From: Nocardioides dongkuii
Lineage (GTDB): Bacteria; Actinomycetota; Actinomycetes; Propionibacteriales; Nocardioidaceae
DNA length: 64,000 nucleotides
Assembly: GCF_014127485.1 (NCBI RefSeq)
Contig: NZ_CP059903.1
Span: forward strand, 2,418,001-2,482,000
Direction: 5' to 3'
Within the stretch, counting starts at the first letter, position 1. Each line of letters starts with the position of its first letter. The position numbers and the translations under genes are program-made. Below are positions 16,422 to 26,528 of the stretch, piece after piece. The notes beneath the pieces were generated by a model, which saw nothing but the letters and a program-made list of their open reading frames with translations, was not told the DNA's origin and searched no databases.

Positions 16422-18518
16422 CTAGCGCGGGAGGCCGAGGATCCGCTCGCCGGCGACGTTGCGGAGGATCTGGGTGGTGCCACCGGCGATGGAGAGGCAC
16501 CGGGTGTTGAGCATCTCCCACATGTCGGCGCGCACCTGGTCGTCGCTGCCGGCGACGACCACGCGGTCGCCGTGCAGGGAGACGACGAGCTCGGAGCCCT
16601 CCTGGCGGTTGCGGACGCCGAGGAGCTTCGCCACCGACGACTCTGGCCCGGGGCCCTGCCCGGCCAGCGACCGCAGCACCGTGCGGACGCCGAGCAGCGA
16701 GCACACCGTGGACAGCGCGACGGAGTGCCCGACGGCCACCCGCTGCGCCGCCGAGCCCCGGCCGTCCGCGACCAGCGCGACGGCCCGCTCGGTGCTCTTG
16801 CTCAGCCGGCTGCTCGCCATCGCGACCCGCTCGTTGGCCAGCGTGGTCCGCGCGAGCCGCCAGCCGTCGCCCGGCTGGGCGACCACGAGCTCGTCGGGCA
16901 CGAACACGTCGTCGAGGAAGACCTCGTTGAACAGCGCCTCGCCGGTGATCTCCCGCAGGGGTCGTACGTCGATCCCCTCGCTGTTCCGCATGTCCACCAG
17001 GAAGTAGGTGATCCCCCGGTGCTGCGGGGCGTCGGGGTCGGTGCGCGCCAGGCAGATGCCCCAGTCCGCCTTCTGCGCGACCGAGGTCCACACCTTCTGC
17101 CCGGTGAGCCGCCAGCCGCCGTCCACCTTCACGGCGCGGGTGCGCAGCGACGCCAGGTCCGAGCCGGCCCCCGGCTCGGAGAACAGCTGGCACCAGACCA
17201 GCTCACCGAGCAGCGAGGGCCGCACGAAGCGCTCCCGCTGCTCGTCGGTCCCATGCTCGAGGATCGTCGGCAGCGCCCAGCCCGCGATCACGATGTCCGG
17301 CCGGGTGACCCCGGCCCGCTCCAGCTCCTGGTCGATGACGATCTGGGCGACCGCGTCCGCGCCGATGCCGTACGGCGCGGGCCAGTGCGGCGTCAGGTAG
17401 CCGGCCTCGACCAGCGCCTCGCGTCGGCGCTCCTCCGGCTGCGCGGCGATCTCGCCGGCCCGCGCCCGGACCTCGTCGCGGAGCTCCGCGTCGCGGCCGT
17501 CGAGGTCGACCTCCAGCCGCCGGCGTACGCCGTCGACCGCCCGCGCCGTCAGCCGCTCGGCGGCGTCGTCCCGGCCGCCGAGGAGGGCGCGCAGCGCCGC
17601 GGCGCGGCGGTAGTACAGGTGGGCGTCGTGCTCGAAGGTGAACCCGATGCCGCCGAGGACCTGGATGCAGGACTTGGCGACCGAGAGCGCCCCGTCGAAG
17701 GCGATCGCGGCGGCGACGTCGGCGGCGAACGCCCACTGGTCGTCGTCGGCGCCCGCGAGGCCGCGCTGGGCGGCGCACGCGACGTCCCAGGCGGCCGCGG
17801 TGACGGACTCGGCGGTCTCGAGCATCTCGGCGCACAGGTGCTTGATCGCCTGGAAGCTGCCGATCTTCTTCCCGAACTGCTCGCGCACCTTCGCGTACTC
17901 GACCGCCGTCTCCAGGCACCAGCGCGCCAGGCCGGCCGCCTCGGCGGCCCCCAGCGTCACGGCGGTACGACGGACCAGCTCGGCGTCCAGGTGCGGCACC
18001 GGCACCCGCGCCGACTCGTCGAGCACGCGGAGGGTGCCGTGGCGCCGGCTCAGGTCGACCCCGAGCGCGTCGGTGACCTCGACCGCGGAGCGCGGCAGCA
18101 CCGACCAGGAGCCGGAGTCGTCGGCGGTCAGCACCTGCGTCGCCGACGGCGCGTCCCACACGACGTCGGAGAGGGCGAGGGCGACGACCGCCCCCTCCCC
18201 GAGCTCGGCCGCCAGCGGCGACTCCCCGAGCAGCAGCGCGGCGACCGCCGGCCCGAGCAGCGGCCCCGGCACCAGCTCGTGGGCGCACGCCTCGAGTGCG
18301 ACCGCGACGTCGAGCACGGAGCCGCCACCGCCCCCGGCCGCCTCGGGCAGCCCGATCGTGGCCACGCCCATCTCGCCGATCGCCGCCCAGGTCGCGGCGA
18401 AGTCAGCAGCGGCGTCCTCCTCGGCGGCACGCGCCACGGACGGGCCGTCCAGCGACGCCGCCCACTTGCGCAGGCTGCTCGCCAGCTCGACGTGCTCGTC
18501 GGAGATCCCGATCGACAT
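16422..18518 (-). CDS. fadE34: FadE34/ChsE3-like two-domain acyl-CoA dehydrogenase
   Basis: 698 residues, close to mycobacterial FadE34 (711). Two dehydrogenase units are fused: the N-half has EYAKVREQFGKKIGSFQAIK and QVLGGIGFTFEHDAHLYYRR, the C-half has FSEPGAGSDLASLRTRAVK and GQKVWTSVAQKADWGICLAR. As in FadE34 each half keeps part of the flavin site. FadE34 (ChsE3) oxidises the first, five-carbon side-chain acyl-CoA of cholesterol-type substrates; bile-acid-like substrates are also possible. In mycobacteria fadE34 neighbours kstR, and here kstR is 4 kb away. A perfect KstR site lies 23 bp upstream of the ATG. Confidence 0.85.
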   Translation of the reverse strand: MSIGISDEHVELASSLRKWAASLDGPSVARAAEEDAAADFAATWAAIGEMGVATIGLPEAAGGGGGSVLDVAVALEACAHELVPGPLLGPAVAALLLGESPLAAELGEGAVVALALSDVVWDAPSATQVLTADDSGSWSVLPRSAVEVTDALGVDLSRRHGTLRVLDESARVPVPHLDAELVRRTAVTLGAAEAAGLARWCLETAVEYAKVREQFGKKIGSFQAIKHLCAEMLETAESVTAAAWDVACAAQRGLAGADDDQWAFAADVAAAIAFDGALSVAKSCIQVLGGIGFTFEHDAHLYYRRAAALRALLGGRDDAAERLTARAVDGVRRRLEVDLDGRDAELRDEVRARAGEIAAQPEERRREALVEAGYLTPHWPAPYGIGADAVAQIVIDQELERAGVTRPDIVIAGWALPTILEHGTDEQRERFVRPSLLGELVWCQLFSEPGAGSDLASLRTRAVKVDGGWRLTGQKVWTSVAQKADWGICLARTDPDAPQHRGITYFLVDMRNSEGIDVRPLREITGEALFNEVFLDDVFVPDELVVAQPGDGWRLARTTLANERVAMASSRLSKSTERAVALVADGRGSAAQRVAVGHSVALSTVCSLLGVRTVLRSLAGQGPGPESSVAKLLGVRNRQEGSELVVSLHGDRVVVAGSDDQVRADMWEMLNTRCLSIAGGTTQILRNVAGERILGLPR

Positions 18519-18540
18519 GGCAACCCTTCCGGCCGCAGAC

Positions 18541-18554
18541 TAGAACGTGTTCTA
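18541..18554. promoter_or_regulatory. KstR operator, perfect palindrome
   Basis: TAGAACGTGTTCTA: arms TAGAAC and GTTCTA around GT, an exact match to TnnAACnnGTTnnA. It is placed between fadE34-like (23 bp, minus strand) and the SAM methyltransferase gene (20 bp, plus strand), so it can control both. Confidence 0.9.
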
Positions 18555-18564
18555 ACTCTACTAG

Positions 18565-20284
<1,720 letters not shown>

Positions 20285-20292
<8 letters not shown>

Positions 20293-21001
20293 GCGGCTTC
20301 CGCAGGTAGAGCACCATGCTCTTGCCGATCAGCGGGTCGAGGACCTTGCCGGCGAGCTGCAGGGCCTTGGGCTGCTTCATGATCTCCCACACGAGCAGGC
20401 GGTGGTAGGCCTTCGCGAGCGGGTGGTCGTCGTTGGTGACGCCGACGGCGCACTTGATCCACCAGTACGGCGCGTGCAGGCCGTGGGTGTAGGCCTTGCC
20501 CTCCAGCTCCAGGCCGGCCTTGACCAGCTTGTCGGAGAGCTCCTTGTCGGTGTAGATCCGGATGTGCCCGCCCTCGACGTTGTGGTAGTCGTCGGAGAGC
20601 TTCCAGTTCACGACCTCGGGGAACCACCGCGGCACCGACACCGCGAGCGTGCCGCCCGGCCGCAGGACCCGCACCAGCTCCTGGATCGCCTGGATGTCGG
20701 CCGGGACGTGCTCGAGCACCTCGGCGGCGATGATCCGGTCGAACTCGCCGTCGGCGAAGGGCAGCGCCAGGGCGTCGCCCTCCTTGACGTCGGCCTCGGC
20801 GCCCTCGGGCACCTCGCCGGCGTCCTTCATGCCCAGGAAGACCTCACGGACCCCCGCCAGCTCGTCGGCGTCCATGTCGAAGGCGATCACGTCCGCCCCC
20901 CGGCGGTACATCTCGAACGCGTGCCGGCCGCCGCCGCACCCCATGTCGAGCACGCGGTCGCCGGGCTTGAGGCCCAGGCGGTCGAAGTCAACGGTCAGCA
21001 C
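20285..21001 (-). CDS. class I SAM-dependent methyltransferase
   Basis: 238 residues with the SAM loop GDRVLDMGCGGGRHAFEMYR, the acidic strand VIAFDMDADEL, and motif IIAAEVLEHV followed by LRPGGTLAVSVPRWFPE, a UbiE/methyltransferase-11 signature. The C-terminal third is unusually long and helical (HPLAKAYHRLLVWEIMKQPK). The GTG at 20999-21001 was chosen because GAGGAG lies seven bases ahead and LTVDFDRLGLKPGDRVLD is a natural start. It overlaps the glycosyltransferase gene by 14 bp, so the two are coupled. Substrate unknown; probably the glycolipid or sugar product of its neighbour. Confidence 0.75.
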
Positions 21002-22253
21002 GGTTGGTCTCCTCACGGTCGCGCCGATAGTCGGCGATCACTTCCTCGTACGCCGTCGCGACGGTCGCCGCGACCGCGCGCCAGCTGAACAGCTCCTGGA
21101 CCCGCTGCCGTCCGGCGCGTCCCATCCGGTCGCGCCGCTCGGGGTCGTCGAGCAGGGCGCCCAGCGCGGCGGTCAGCTCGCCGACGTCGCCGGGCGTGAC
21201 CAGGTCGGCGCACAGCCCGTCGGGGCCGACGACCTCGGGGATGGCGCCGGCCCGCGAGACGACCAGCGGGGTCGCGCAGGCCATCAGCTCGGCGGTCGGC
21301 AGCGAGAAGCCCTCGTAGAGGGACGGCACGCACGCGAGCTCGGCCGAGCCCATCAGCTCGATCAGCTGGGCGTCGCTGATGCCGTGCACGAACCGGACCG
21401 AGTCCCCGATCGACAGCTCGGCGATCAGCCGCTCGGTGCGGCCGCCGGGCCGCGGCTTGGTGACCAGCACCAGCTCGATGTCGCGCTCGGTGCGCAGCTT
21501 GGCGAACGCCTCAAGCAGCGTCGCGATGCCCTTCATGGGCGCGTCCGCGCTGGCCATCGCCAGGATCCGGCCCGCGACGCGCGGCTTGGTGGGCGGCACG
21601 AAGCCGTCCTCGACCCCGAGCAGGATCACCTGCATCCGGGCAGGGTCGACCCCGAAGTCCGTGGCGATGTCGCGCTTGGAGGCCTCCGACGGGGTGAGGA
21701 TCTTGCGCGCCTGGCGCGCGACCTTGCGCTGCATCCGGAGGAAGCCGTACCAGCGGCTGAGCGTGAGCTTGCGCCACGGGTTGCGGGTCTGGCTGATGTC
21801 GATGCGCCGGTCGAAGGTGATCGGGTGGTGCAGCGTGGTGATCAGCGGCAGGCCGTGCTTCTCGATGTCGAGCATCCCGTAGCCGAGCACCTGGTTGTCG
21901 TGGACGATGTCGAAGTCGTCGACCCGGTCGCGCAGCAGCCGGGCGACCCGGGTGCTGAACGTCTTGGGCTCCGGGAAGCCGGCCATGCACATGGTCGCGA
22001 ACTCCTCGACGTCGACGAGGTCGCGGAACTCGCGCAGCTTCGGCACCCGGAACGGGTCCGGCTGGCGGTACAGGTCGAGGCTCGGCACCTTCGTCAGGCG
22101 GACGTCGGGGTGGTCGAGGTCGGGGTAGGGCTGCCCGGAGAAGATCTCGACGGTGTGCCCGAGGTTGGCCAGCTCCCGGCTCAGGTGTCGCAGGTAGATC
22201 CCCTGGCCCCCGGTGTGGGGGTGGCTGCGATAGGACAGCAAAGCCACGCGCAT
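20988..22253 (-). CDS. GT4-family glycosyltransferase
   Basis: About 421 residues of GT-B fold. The N-terminal motif VALLSYRSHPHTGGQGIYLR carries the donor-loop glycines; the C-terminal domain has LAMASADAPMKGI and the GT4 signature PSLYEGFSLPTAELMACATP with the E-x7-E pair. It should transfer a hexose from a nucleotide sugar to an unknown lipid or sugar acceptor at the inner membrane. I start at the ATG at 22251-22253 because the fold begins there; 33 residues encoded upstream look non-coding. A near-consensus KstR site lies 74 bp upstream, shared with kstR. Confidence 0.8.
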   Translation of the reverse strand: MRVALLSYRSHPHTGGQGIYLRHLSRELANLGHTVEIFSGQPYPDLDHPDVRLTKVPSLDLYRQPDPFRVPKLREFRDLVDVEEFATMCMAGFPEPKTFSTRVARLLRDRVDDFDIVHDNQVLGYGMLDIEKHGLPLITTLHHPITFDRRIDISQTRNPWRKLTLSRWYGFLRMQRKVARQARKILTPSEASKRDIATDFGVDPARMQVILLGVEDGFVPPTKPRVAGRILAMASADAPMKGIATLLEAFAKLRTERDIELVLVTKPRPGGRTERLIAELSIGDSVRFVHGISDAQLIELMGSAELACVPSLYEGFSLPTAELMACATPLVVSRAGAIPEVVGPDGLCADLVTPGDVGELTAALGALLDDPERRDRMGRAGRQRVQELFSWRAVAATVATAYEEVIADYRRDREETNRADR

Positions 22254-22326
22254 GATCGTCGCGTCCCTTCTTGGTGACGGCATCCGGACACGTGCCGGAG
22301 GCGGTGACGCGCCGGGCCGGACGAAG

Positions 22327-22340
22327 TGGAACGTGTTCCT
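22327..22340. promoter_or_regulatory. KstR-type operator (autoregulatory site)
   Basis: TGGAACGTGTTCCT has the palindrome GGAAC-GT-GTTCC and matches TnnAACnnGTTnnA except for the final base. It lies in the divergent region between the GT4 gene (74 bp) and kstR (132 bp). KstR is known to repress its own gene in mycobacteria. Confidence 0.75.
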
Positions 22341-22471
22341 ATCATGCCCCACGACTTGCTAGCCTCAGGACCGTACCTGGTTTCGCCGTCCTGGCCGAGG
22401 CGACCCCGTCGTCCCGCCGTCGTGACGATGACCACACCCACGAAGGCACACGAAGGCATGGGGACCCCCTG

Positions 22472-23074
22472 GTGAGCACTGCCAACTCGCTCAGCGCCGA
22501 CGAGCTCGGATCGGCCGCGCAGCGCGAGCGCCGCAAGCGCATCCTCGACGCCACCATCGAGCTGGCGTCGCAGGGCGGCTTCGACGCCGTCCAGATGCGG
22601 GCCGTGGCGGACCGGGCCGACGTCGCCCTGGGCACGCTGTACCGCTACTTCCCGTCCAAGATCCACCTGCTCGTCTCCGCGCTCGGCCGCGAGCTCGAGC
22701 GCTCGGACGCCACGATGCGGGACCGGCCGGTCACCGGCGACACCGCCGCCGAGCGGGTCGTCCACGTGCTCAAGCGCACCACCCGCGGCATGCAGGGCGA
22801 CCCTCACCTCACGGAGGCGCTGACCCGGGCGTTCATGTTCGCCGACGCCTCGGTGCGCACCGAGATCCACACCGTGGGCATGCTGCTCACCCAGATGATG
22901 ACCCGGGCCATGCACCCCGACCAGGTCGAGCAGACCGAGGACGACGTGGCGATCGCCCGGGTGATCGGCGACGTGTGGCTGTCCTCGCTCGTCGGCTGGG
23001 TCACCGGCCGCACCACGGCCGCCGAGACCGCCCAGCACATGGAGACCGCGGTCCGGCTGCTGCTCCGCGAGTAG
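22472..23074 (+). CDS. kstR: KstR, TetR-family repressor of sterol catabolism
   Basis: 200 residues. The DNA-binding N-terminus (ELGSAAQRERRKRILDAT, QMRAVADRADVALGTLYRYF, PSKIHLLVSALGREL) is nearly the same as mycobacterial KstR, which I recognise by sequence. KstR represses sterol uptake and side-chain genes and is released by 3-oxo-cholestenoyl-CoA-type ligands; the ligand-binding half here is more divergent, as expected. The GTG at 22472 gives a length equal to the family. Upstream is its own operator-like site, and six others lie elsewhere in the window. It converges on the PNPOx gene with three bases between stops. Confidence 0.93.
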   Translation: MSTANSLSADELGSAAQRERRKRILDATIELASQGGFDAVQMRAVADRADVALGTLYRYFPSKIHLLVSALGRELERSDATMRDRPVTGDTAAERVVHVLKRTTRGMQGDPHLTEALTRAFMFADASVRTEIHTVGMLLTQMMTRAMHPDQVEQTEDDVAIARVIGDVWLSSLVGWVTGRTTAAETAQHMETAVRLLLRE

Positions 23075-23077
23075 CGG

Positions 23078-23575
23078 CTACTCCAGGAACGCCGCCGTCG
23101 ACCCACCGAGCGTGATCGGGTCCATCCCGAGCTTGCGGTGGTCCCAGGAGCGCACCCGGTCCGCGTCCAGCCGGACCACGACGCGGTTCTTGGCCATCAG
23201 CTCCACGAACGGCCGCAGCTCCTCGGTGTACGGCGCGTTGTAGCGCTCGAAGATGTCGACGCACACCTTCCACACCACCTCCGGGTCCTCGACCACGACG
23301 CCGGCGCCCTCGAGGGAGACCCCGCGCAGCTGGTCGTAGGTGTGGCCGGCCTCGACGAGGAAGCTCATCCGCCCGTCGCGCCGCAGGTTGACGACCTTCT
23401 GCGACTTCGCCTTGGTCTCGATCCAGAGGTGGCCGTCGAACCACGCGTACCACATGGCGACCAGGTGGACCTGGCCCGCGGGCCCCATCGTGGCGATGGT
23501 GGCGCTGCGCTGCTGGGTGAGGAACGTGTCGATCTCGTCCTCGGACATGACGATCTGGCTGCGTTGGTTGGCCAT
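23078..23575 (-). CDS. PNPOx-like flavin/F420-binding family protein
   Basis: 165 residues of split-barrel fold. SATIATMGPAGQVHLVAMWYAW and GHLWIETKAKSQKVVNLRRDGRMSFLVEAG are typical of the actinobacterial FDOR/PNPOx group that bind F420, FMN or haem. Substrate unknown. It is the last gene of the ferredoxin-reductase/SDR operon (nine bases after the SDR stop). AAGGGA precedes the ATG. Participation in a steroid reduction step is a guess from position. Confidence 0.75.
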   Translation of the reverse strand: MANQRSQIVMSEDEIDTFLTQQRSATIATMGPAGQVHLVAMWYAWFDGHLWIETKAKSQKVVNLRRDGRMSFLVEAGHTYDQLRGVSLEGAGVVVEDPEVVWKVCVDIFERYNAPYTEELRPFVELMAKNRVVVRLDADRVRSWDHRKLGMDPITLGGSTAAFLE

Positions 23576-23584
23576 CGGTATCCC

Positions 23585-24361
23585 TTATCCGCCGAAGGCG
23601 TGGGTCGCGGTGACCCCGCCGTCGATCGCTATCTCTGCGCCGTTGATGTAGGAGGACTCGTCGCTGCCGAGGAAGACGTAGAGCGGCGCGACGTCCTCGG
23701 GCAGCCCGACGCGACGCAGCGGCACCTTCGAGGCGCCGTACTCCATGGCGGCGTCGCCGCCGTGCACGCGCGTCATCGGGGTGTCGATCATGCCGGGGTG
23801 CACCGAGTTGACCCGGATGCCGTGCTGGCCGAGCTCGTGGGCGGCGCCCTTGGTCATGCCGCGGACGGCGAACTTGGTGGCGCCGTACGCGACGGTGCCG
23901 GCCATCCCGCCGAGGCCCTCGGTCGAGGAGGCGTTGATGATCGAGCCGCCACCGTTCTTCCGCATGGTCCGGGCCACGGCGCGCATGCCGAGGAACGGGC
24001 CGAGCTGGTTGACCCGGAACATCAGCTCGAGCTCGGCGAGGTCCTGGCTCTCGACCTGCCCGAAGCGGAGGATGCCGGCGTTGTTCGCCAGGATCCCGAC
24101 CGGGCCGAACCGCTCGTCGGTGTCGGCGACCAGCGCGGCCCAGGAGGCCTCGTCGCTGACGTCGTGGCGGGTGAAGCGGGCCACCTCGGCGCCCGCCTCC
24201 GCGCACAGCGAGTCGGCCAGCGCCTGCCCCTCCTCCTGGGCCACGTCGGCGACGGCGACCGAGGCGCCCTCGGCGACGTACGCGCGCACGATCGCCGCGC
24301 CCTGGCCCATCGCGCCGCCGGTGACGATGGCGACCTTGCCGGCCAGGCGTCCCGGCCTCAC
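23585..24361 (-). CDS. short-chain dehydrogenase/reductase (hydroxysteroid-dehydrogenase type)
   Basis: 258 residues of classical SDR. The cofactor loop TGGAMGQGAAIVRAYVAEGA is followed by NNAG, the catalytic Ser145/146 (IINASSTEGL), Tyr159 and Lys163 (YGATK), and the C-terminal GAEIAIDGGVTATHAF. The sequence is reminiscent of FabG3-type 20-beta-hydroxysteroid dehydrogenase of mycobacteria (RLAGKVA start, SSTEGLGG, HPGMIDTPMT). The GTG at 24359-24361 overlaps the stop of the upstream SDR (GTGA). A steroid or side-chain hydroxyl substrate fits the operon. Confidence 0.82.
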   Translation of the reverse strand: MRPGRLAGKVAIVTGGAMGQGAAIVRAYVAEGASVAVADVAQEEGQALADSLCAEAGAEVARFTRHDVSDEASWAALVADTDERFGPVGILANNAGILRFGQVESQDLAELELMFRVNQLGPFLGMRAVARTMRKNGGGSIINASSTEGLGGMAGTVAYGATKFAVRGMTKGAAHELGQHGIRVNSVHPGMIDTPMTRVHGGDAAMEYGASKVPLRRVGLPEDVAPLYVFLGSDESSYINGAEIAIDGGVTATHAFGG

Positions 24362-25260
24362 GCCTGGAGCCGCATGATCTCGTCGGCGGAGAACCCCTTC
24401 GCGGGGTCGCGGCCCTCGAAGTAGCCGCCGAGCTGCTTGTCGAGCTCGCCGAGGTCCCAGGTCGAGCCGGTGGTGTCGAAGCGCTGCTCGAGGGTCGGCG
24501 GCGCGACGAGCGCCACCATCCCGCCGTACACGACGAAGACCTGGGCGGTGATCGCGGCGGCGGCCGGCGAGGCGAGGTAGGCGACCAGCGGCGCGACGTG
24601 CTCCGGGGAGTAGGGGTCGACCTCCTCGCCGGAGGTGTCCTCGCCGAAGACCTGCGCGGTCATCGCGGTGCGGGCCCGCGGGCAGATCGCGTTGGCGCGC
24701 ACGCCGCTGCTCGCCATCGCGCGGGCGGTCGAGACCGTCAGCGCGGCGATGCCGGCCTTGGCGGCGCCGTAGTTGGCCTGTCCCGGAGGGCCGCTGAGGA
24801 ACGCCTCGGAGGCGGTGTTGACCACGCTCGCGTCGACCGGGGCGCCGGTCTCCTTCGCCTTCGCCCGCCAGTACGACGCGGCGTTGCGGGTCAGCAGGAA
24901 GTGGCCCCGCAGGTGCACGCGGATGACCGCGTCCCACTCCTCGTCGGACATGTTGAACAGCATCCGGTCGCGGGTCATGCCGGCGTTGTTGACCACGATG
25001 TCGAGGCTGCCGAAGCCGTCGACGGCGGCGGCGACCATCGCGTCGGCGGTGCTGCGCTCGGCGACGTCGCCCTCGACGACCCTCGCCTCGCCCCCGCGGC
25101 CACGGATCTCCTCGGCGGCGTCGTCGGCGGCACCGGGAAGGTCGTTGAGCACCACCCGGGCACCCGCGGCGGAGAGGGCCAGCGCCTCGGCGCGGCCGAG
25201 ACCGGCGCCGGCGCCGGTGACGACGGCGACGCGGCCGTCGAGGGAAAGCAGGTCGGTCAT
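24358..25260 (-). CDS. chsB1: ChsB1-like SDR (side-chain 3-hydroxyacyl-CoA dehydrogenase)
   Basis: 300 residues. SDR core: TGAGAGLGRAEALALSAAGA, NNAGMTRDRML, Ser151 (VNTASEAFLS), Tyr164 and Lys168 (NYGAAKAG). A C-terminal extension of about 40 residues ends the protein (FEGRDPAKGFSADEIMRL), as in mycobacterial Rv3502c, assigned as ChsB1 in cholesterol side-chain beta-oxidation. In M. tuberculosis the order fdxD - Rv3502c - yrbE4A is conserved. Here the ferredoxin gene is likewise immediately upstream (four bases), though mce4 precedes rather than follows. Assignment rests on family resemblance plus this context. Confidence 0.8.
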   Translation of the reverse strand: MTDLLSLDGRVAVVTGAGAGLGRAEALALSAAGARVVLNDLPGAADDAAEEIRGRGGEARVVEGDVAERSTADAMVAAAVDGFGSLDIVVNNAGMTRDRMLFNMSDEEWDAVIRVHLRGHFLLTRNAASYWRAKAKETGAPVDASVVNTASEAFLSGPPGQANYGAAKAGIAALTVSTARAMASSGVRANAICPRARTAMTAQVFGEDTSGEEVDPYSPEHVAPLVAYLASPAAAAITAQVFVVYGGMVALVAPPTLEQRFDTTGSTWDLGELDKQLGGYFEGRDPAKGFSADEIMRLQA

Positions 25261-25264
25261 GTTC

Positions 25265-25456
25265 TCAGTCCTCCAGACTGATTGCGGCGCGCGGGCAGGC
25301 TGCCACAGCGCGCTTGACGTTCTCGAGGTTCTCCGGGGACGTCTCGTCCGCCTTGACCTGGAGGTAGTCGTCGTCGTCGAGCTCGAACACCTCGGGCGCC
25401 ATCGCCTCGCACAGCCCGTTGGACTCGCACAGGTCGAAGTCCACCTTGATCTTCAT
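25265..25456 (-). CDS. fdxD: single-cluster [3Fe-4S]/[4Fe-4S] ferredoxin (FdxD-like)
   Basis: 63 residues. Cys10 and Cys16 (DLCESNGLCEAM) and Cys54 in CPRAA give the three-cysteine pattern C-x5-C...CP of actinobacterial ferredoxins that serve P450s and similar enzymes; the missing fourth Cys points to a 3Fe-4S cluster. It is acidic (FELDDDDY). GAGGAG precedes the ATG. It sits between ferredoxin reductase and the ChsB1-like SDR. FdxD of mycobacteria occupies the same place before Rv3502c. Confidence 0.9.
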   Translation of the reverse strand: MKIKVDFDLCESNGLCEAMAPEVFELDDDDYLQVKADETSPENLENVKRAVAACPRAAISLED

Positions 25457-25464
25457 GCTGCTCC

Positions 25465-26457
25465 TCAGCTCCCTTCGCTGGAGTGGCCCGGAAAGACCTT
25501 CGCGGTCGGGTCGATCGCCACGGTCGCGTTGTTGACGGCGGTCGCGGCCTCGCCGAAGCCGACGGCGATCAGCCGGACCTTGCCCGGGTACTCCGTGATG
25601 TCGCCCGCCGCGAAGACCCGCGGCAGGCTGGTGCGCATGGCGGGGTCGACCACGACGTGCCGCTTGGCGACCTCGATCCCCCACTGCTGCAGCGGGCCGA
25701 GGTCGGCGATGAAGCCGAGCGCGGCGACCACCGCCTGCGCCGGCAGCGTGGTCGTCTCGCCGTCGACCGTGACGTCGACGGACTGCACCGTGTCGGTGCC
25801 GGAGAGCGCGGTCACCTCGGCCCGGGTGATGATCCGCACCGAGGAGTCCCGCACCTGCTGGACGGTGCGCTCGTGGGCGCGGAAGGCGTCGCGCCGGTGC
25901 ACCAGGGTCACCGACCGGGCGATCGGCTCCAGGTGCAGCGCCCAGTCGAACGCGCTGTCGCCGCCGCCGACGATGACGACGTCCTTGCCGGCGTACGGCG
26001 CGAAGCTCGGGACGAAGAACGCGAGGCCGCGGCCCAGCCAGCCTTCGCCGGCCGGCAGCGGCCGGGGGCTGAACTTGCCGATGCCGGCGGTGATCAGCAC
26101 CGCGCCGGCCGTGATCTCGGTGCCGTCGTCGAGCCGCACGACCACGCCGTCGACGTGGTGCTCGAGGTCGGTGGCCGTCCGCTCCAGGAAGTACGCCGGG
26201 GCCGCGGTCGCCGCCTGGGCGACCAGCCCGGCCACGAGGTCGCGGCCCTTGACCGACGGGAACCCGGCGACGTCGAGGATGGCCTTCTCGGGGTACATCG
26301 CGGTGATCTGCCCGCCGAGCTCGGGCAGGGAGTCGACGATCGCCACCCGGTGCCCGCGGAACCCGGCGTAGTAGGCGGCGAAGAGCCCGGTGGGGCCGGC
26401 CCCGACGATGAGGACGTCGGTCTCCGCGCGGACGGGGGCCTCGCGGGCTGCGGTCAC
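25465..26457 (-). CDS. ferredoxin-NAD(P)+ reductase, thioredoxin-reductase-like type
   Basis: 330 residues with two Rossmann domains: FAD site VLIVGAGPTGLFAAYYAGFRG (about 15-35) and pyridine nucleotide site VVIVGGGDSAFDWALHL (about 159-175), then the C-terminal FAD motif RVFAAGDITEYPGKVRLIA. The CxxC of thioredoxin reductase is absent, which marks the YumC-type ferredoxin reductases. It heads an operon with the ferredoxin eight bases downstream, so the pair is a self-contained electron supply. GGAGGAGGG precedes the GTG. A perfect KstR operator lies 38 bp upstream. Confidence 0.9.
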   Translation of the reverse strand: MTAAREAPVRAETDVLIVGAGPTGLFAAYYAGFRGHRVAIVDSLPELGGQITAMYPEKAILDVAGFPSVKGRDLVAGLVAQAATAAPAYFLERTATDLEHHVDGVVVRLDDGTEITAGAVLITAGIGKFSPRPLPAGEGWLGRGLAFFVPSFAPYAGKDVVIVGGGDSAFDWALHLEPIARSVTLVHRRDAFRAHERTVQQVRDSSVRIITRAEVTALSGTDTVQSVDVTVDGETTTLPAQAVVAALGFIADLGPLQQWGIEVAKRHVVVDPAMRTSLPRVFAAGDITEYPGKVRLIAVGFGEAATAVNNATVAIDPTAKVFPGHSSEGS

Positions 26458-26494
26458 GACGGCGATCCCTCCTCCTACCCCCCGAGCTCCGGAC

Positions 26495-26508
26495 TAGAAC
26501 GTGTTCTA
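26495..26508. promoter_or_regulatory. KstR operator, perfect palindrome
   Basis: TAGAACGTGTTCTA, extended to CTAGAAC-GT-GTTCTAG. It lies in the 71-bp gap between the end of the mce4-type operon and the ferredoxin-reductase start (38 bp), which implies a separate promoter for the redox/SDR operon. Confidence 0.9.
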
Positions 26509-26528
26509 GACGCTACCGGCTAGTTCTA

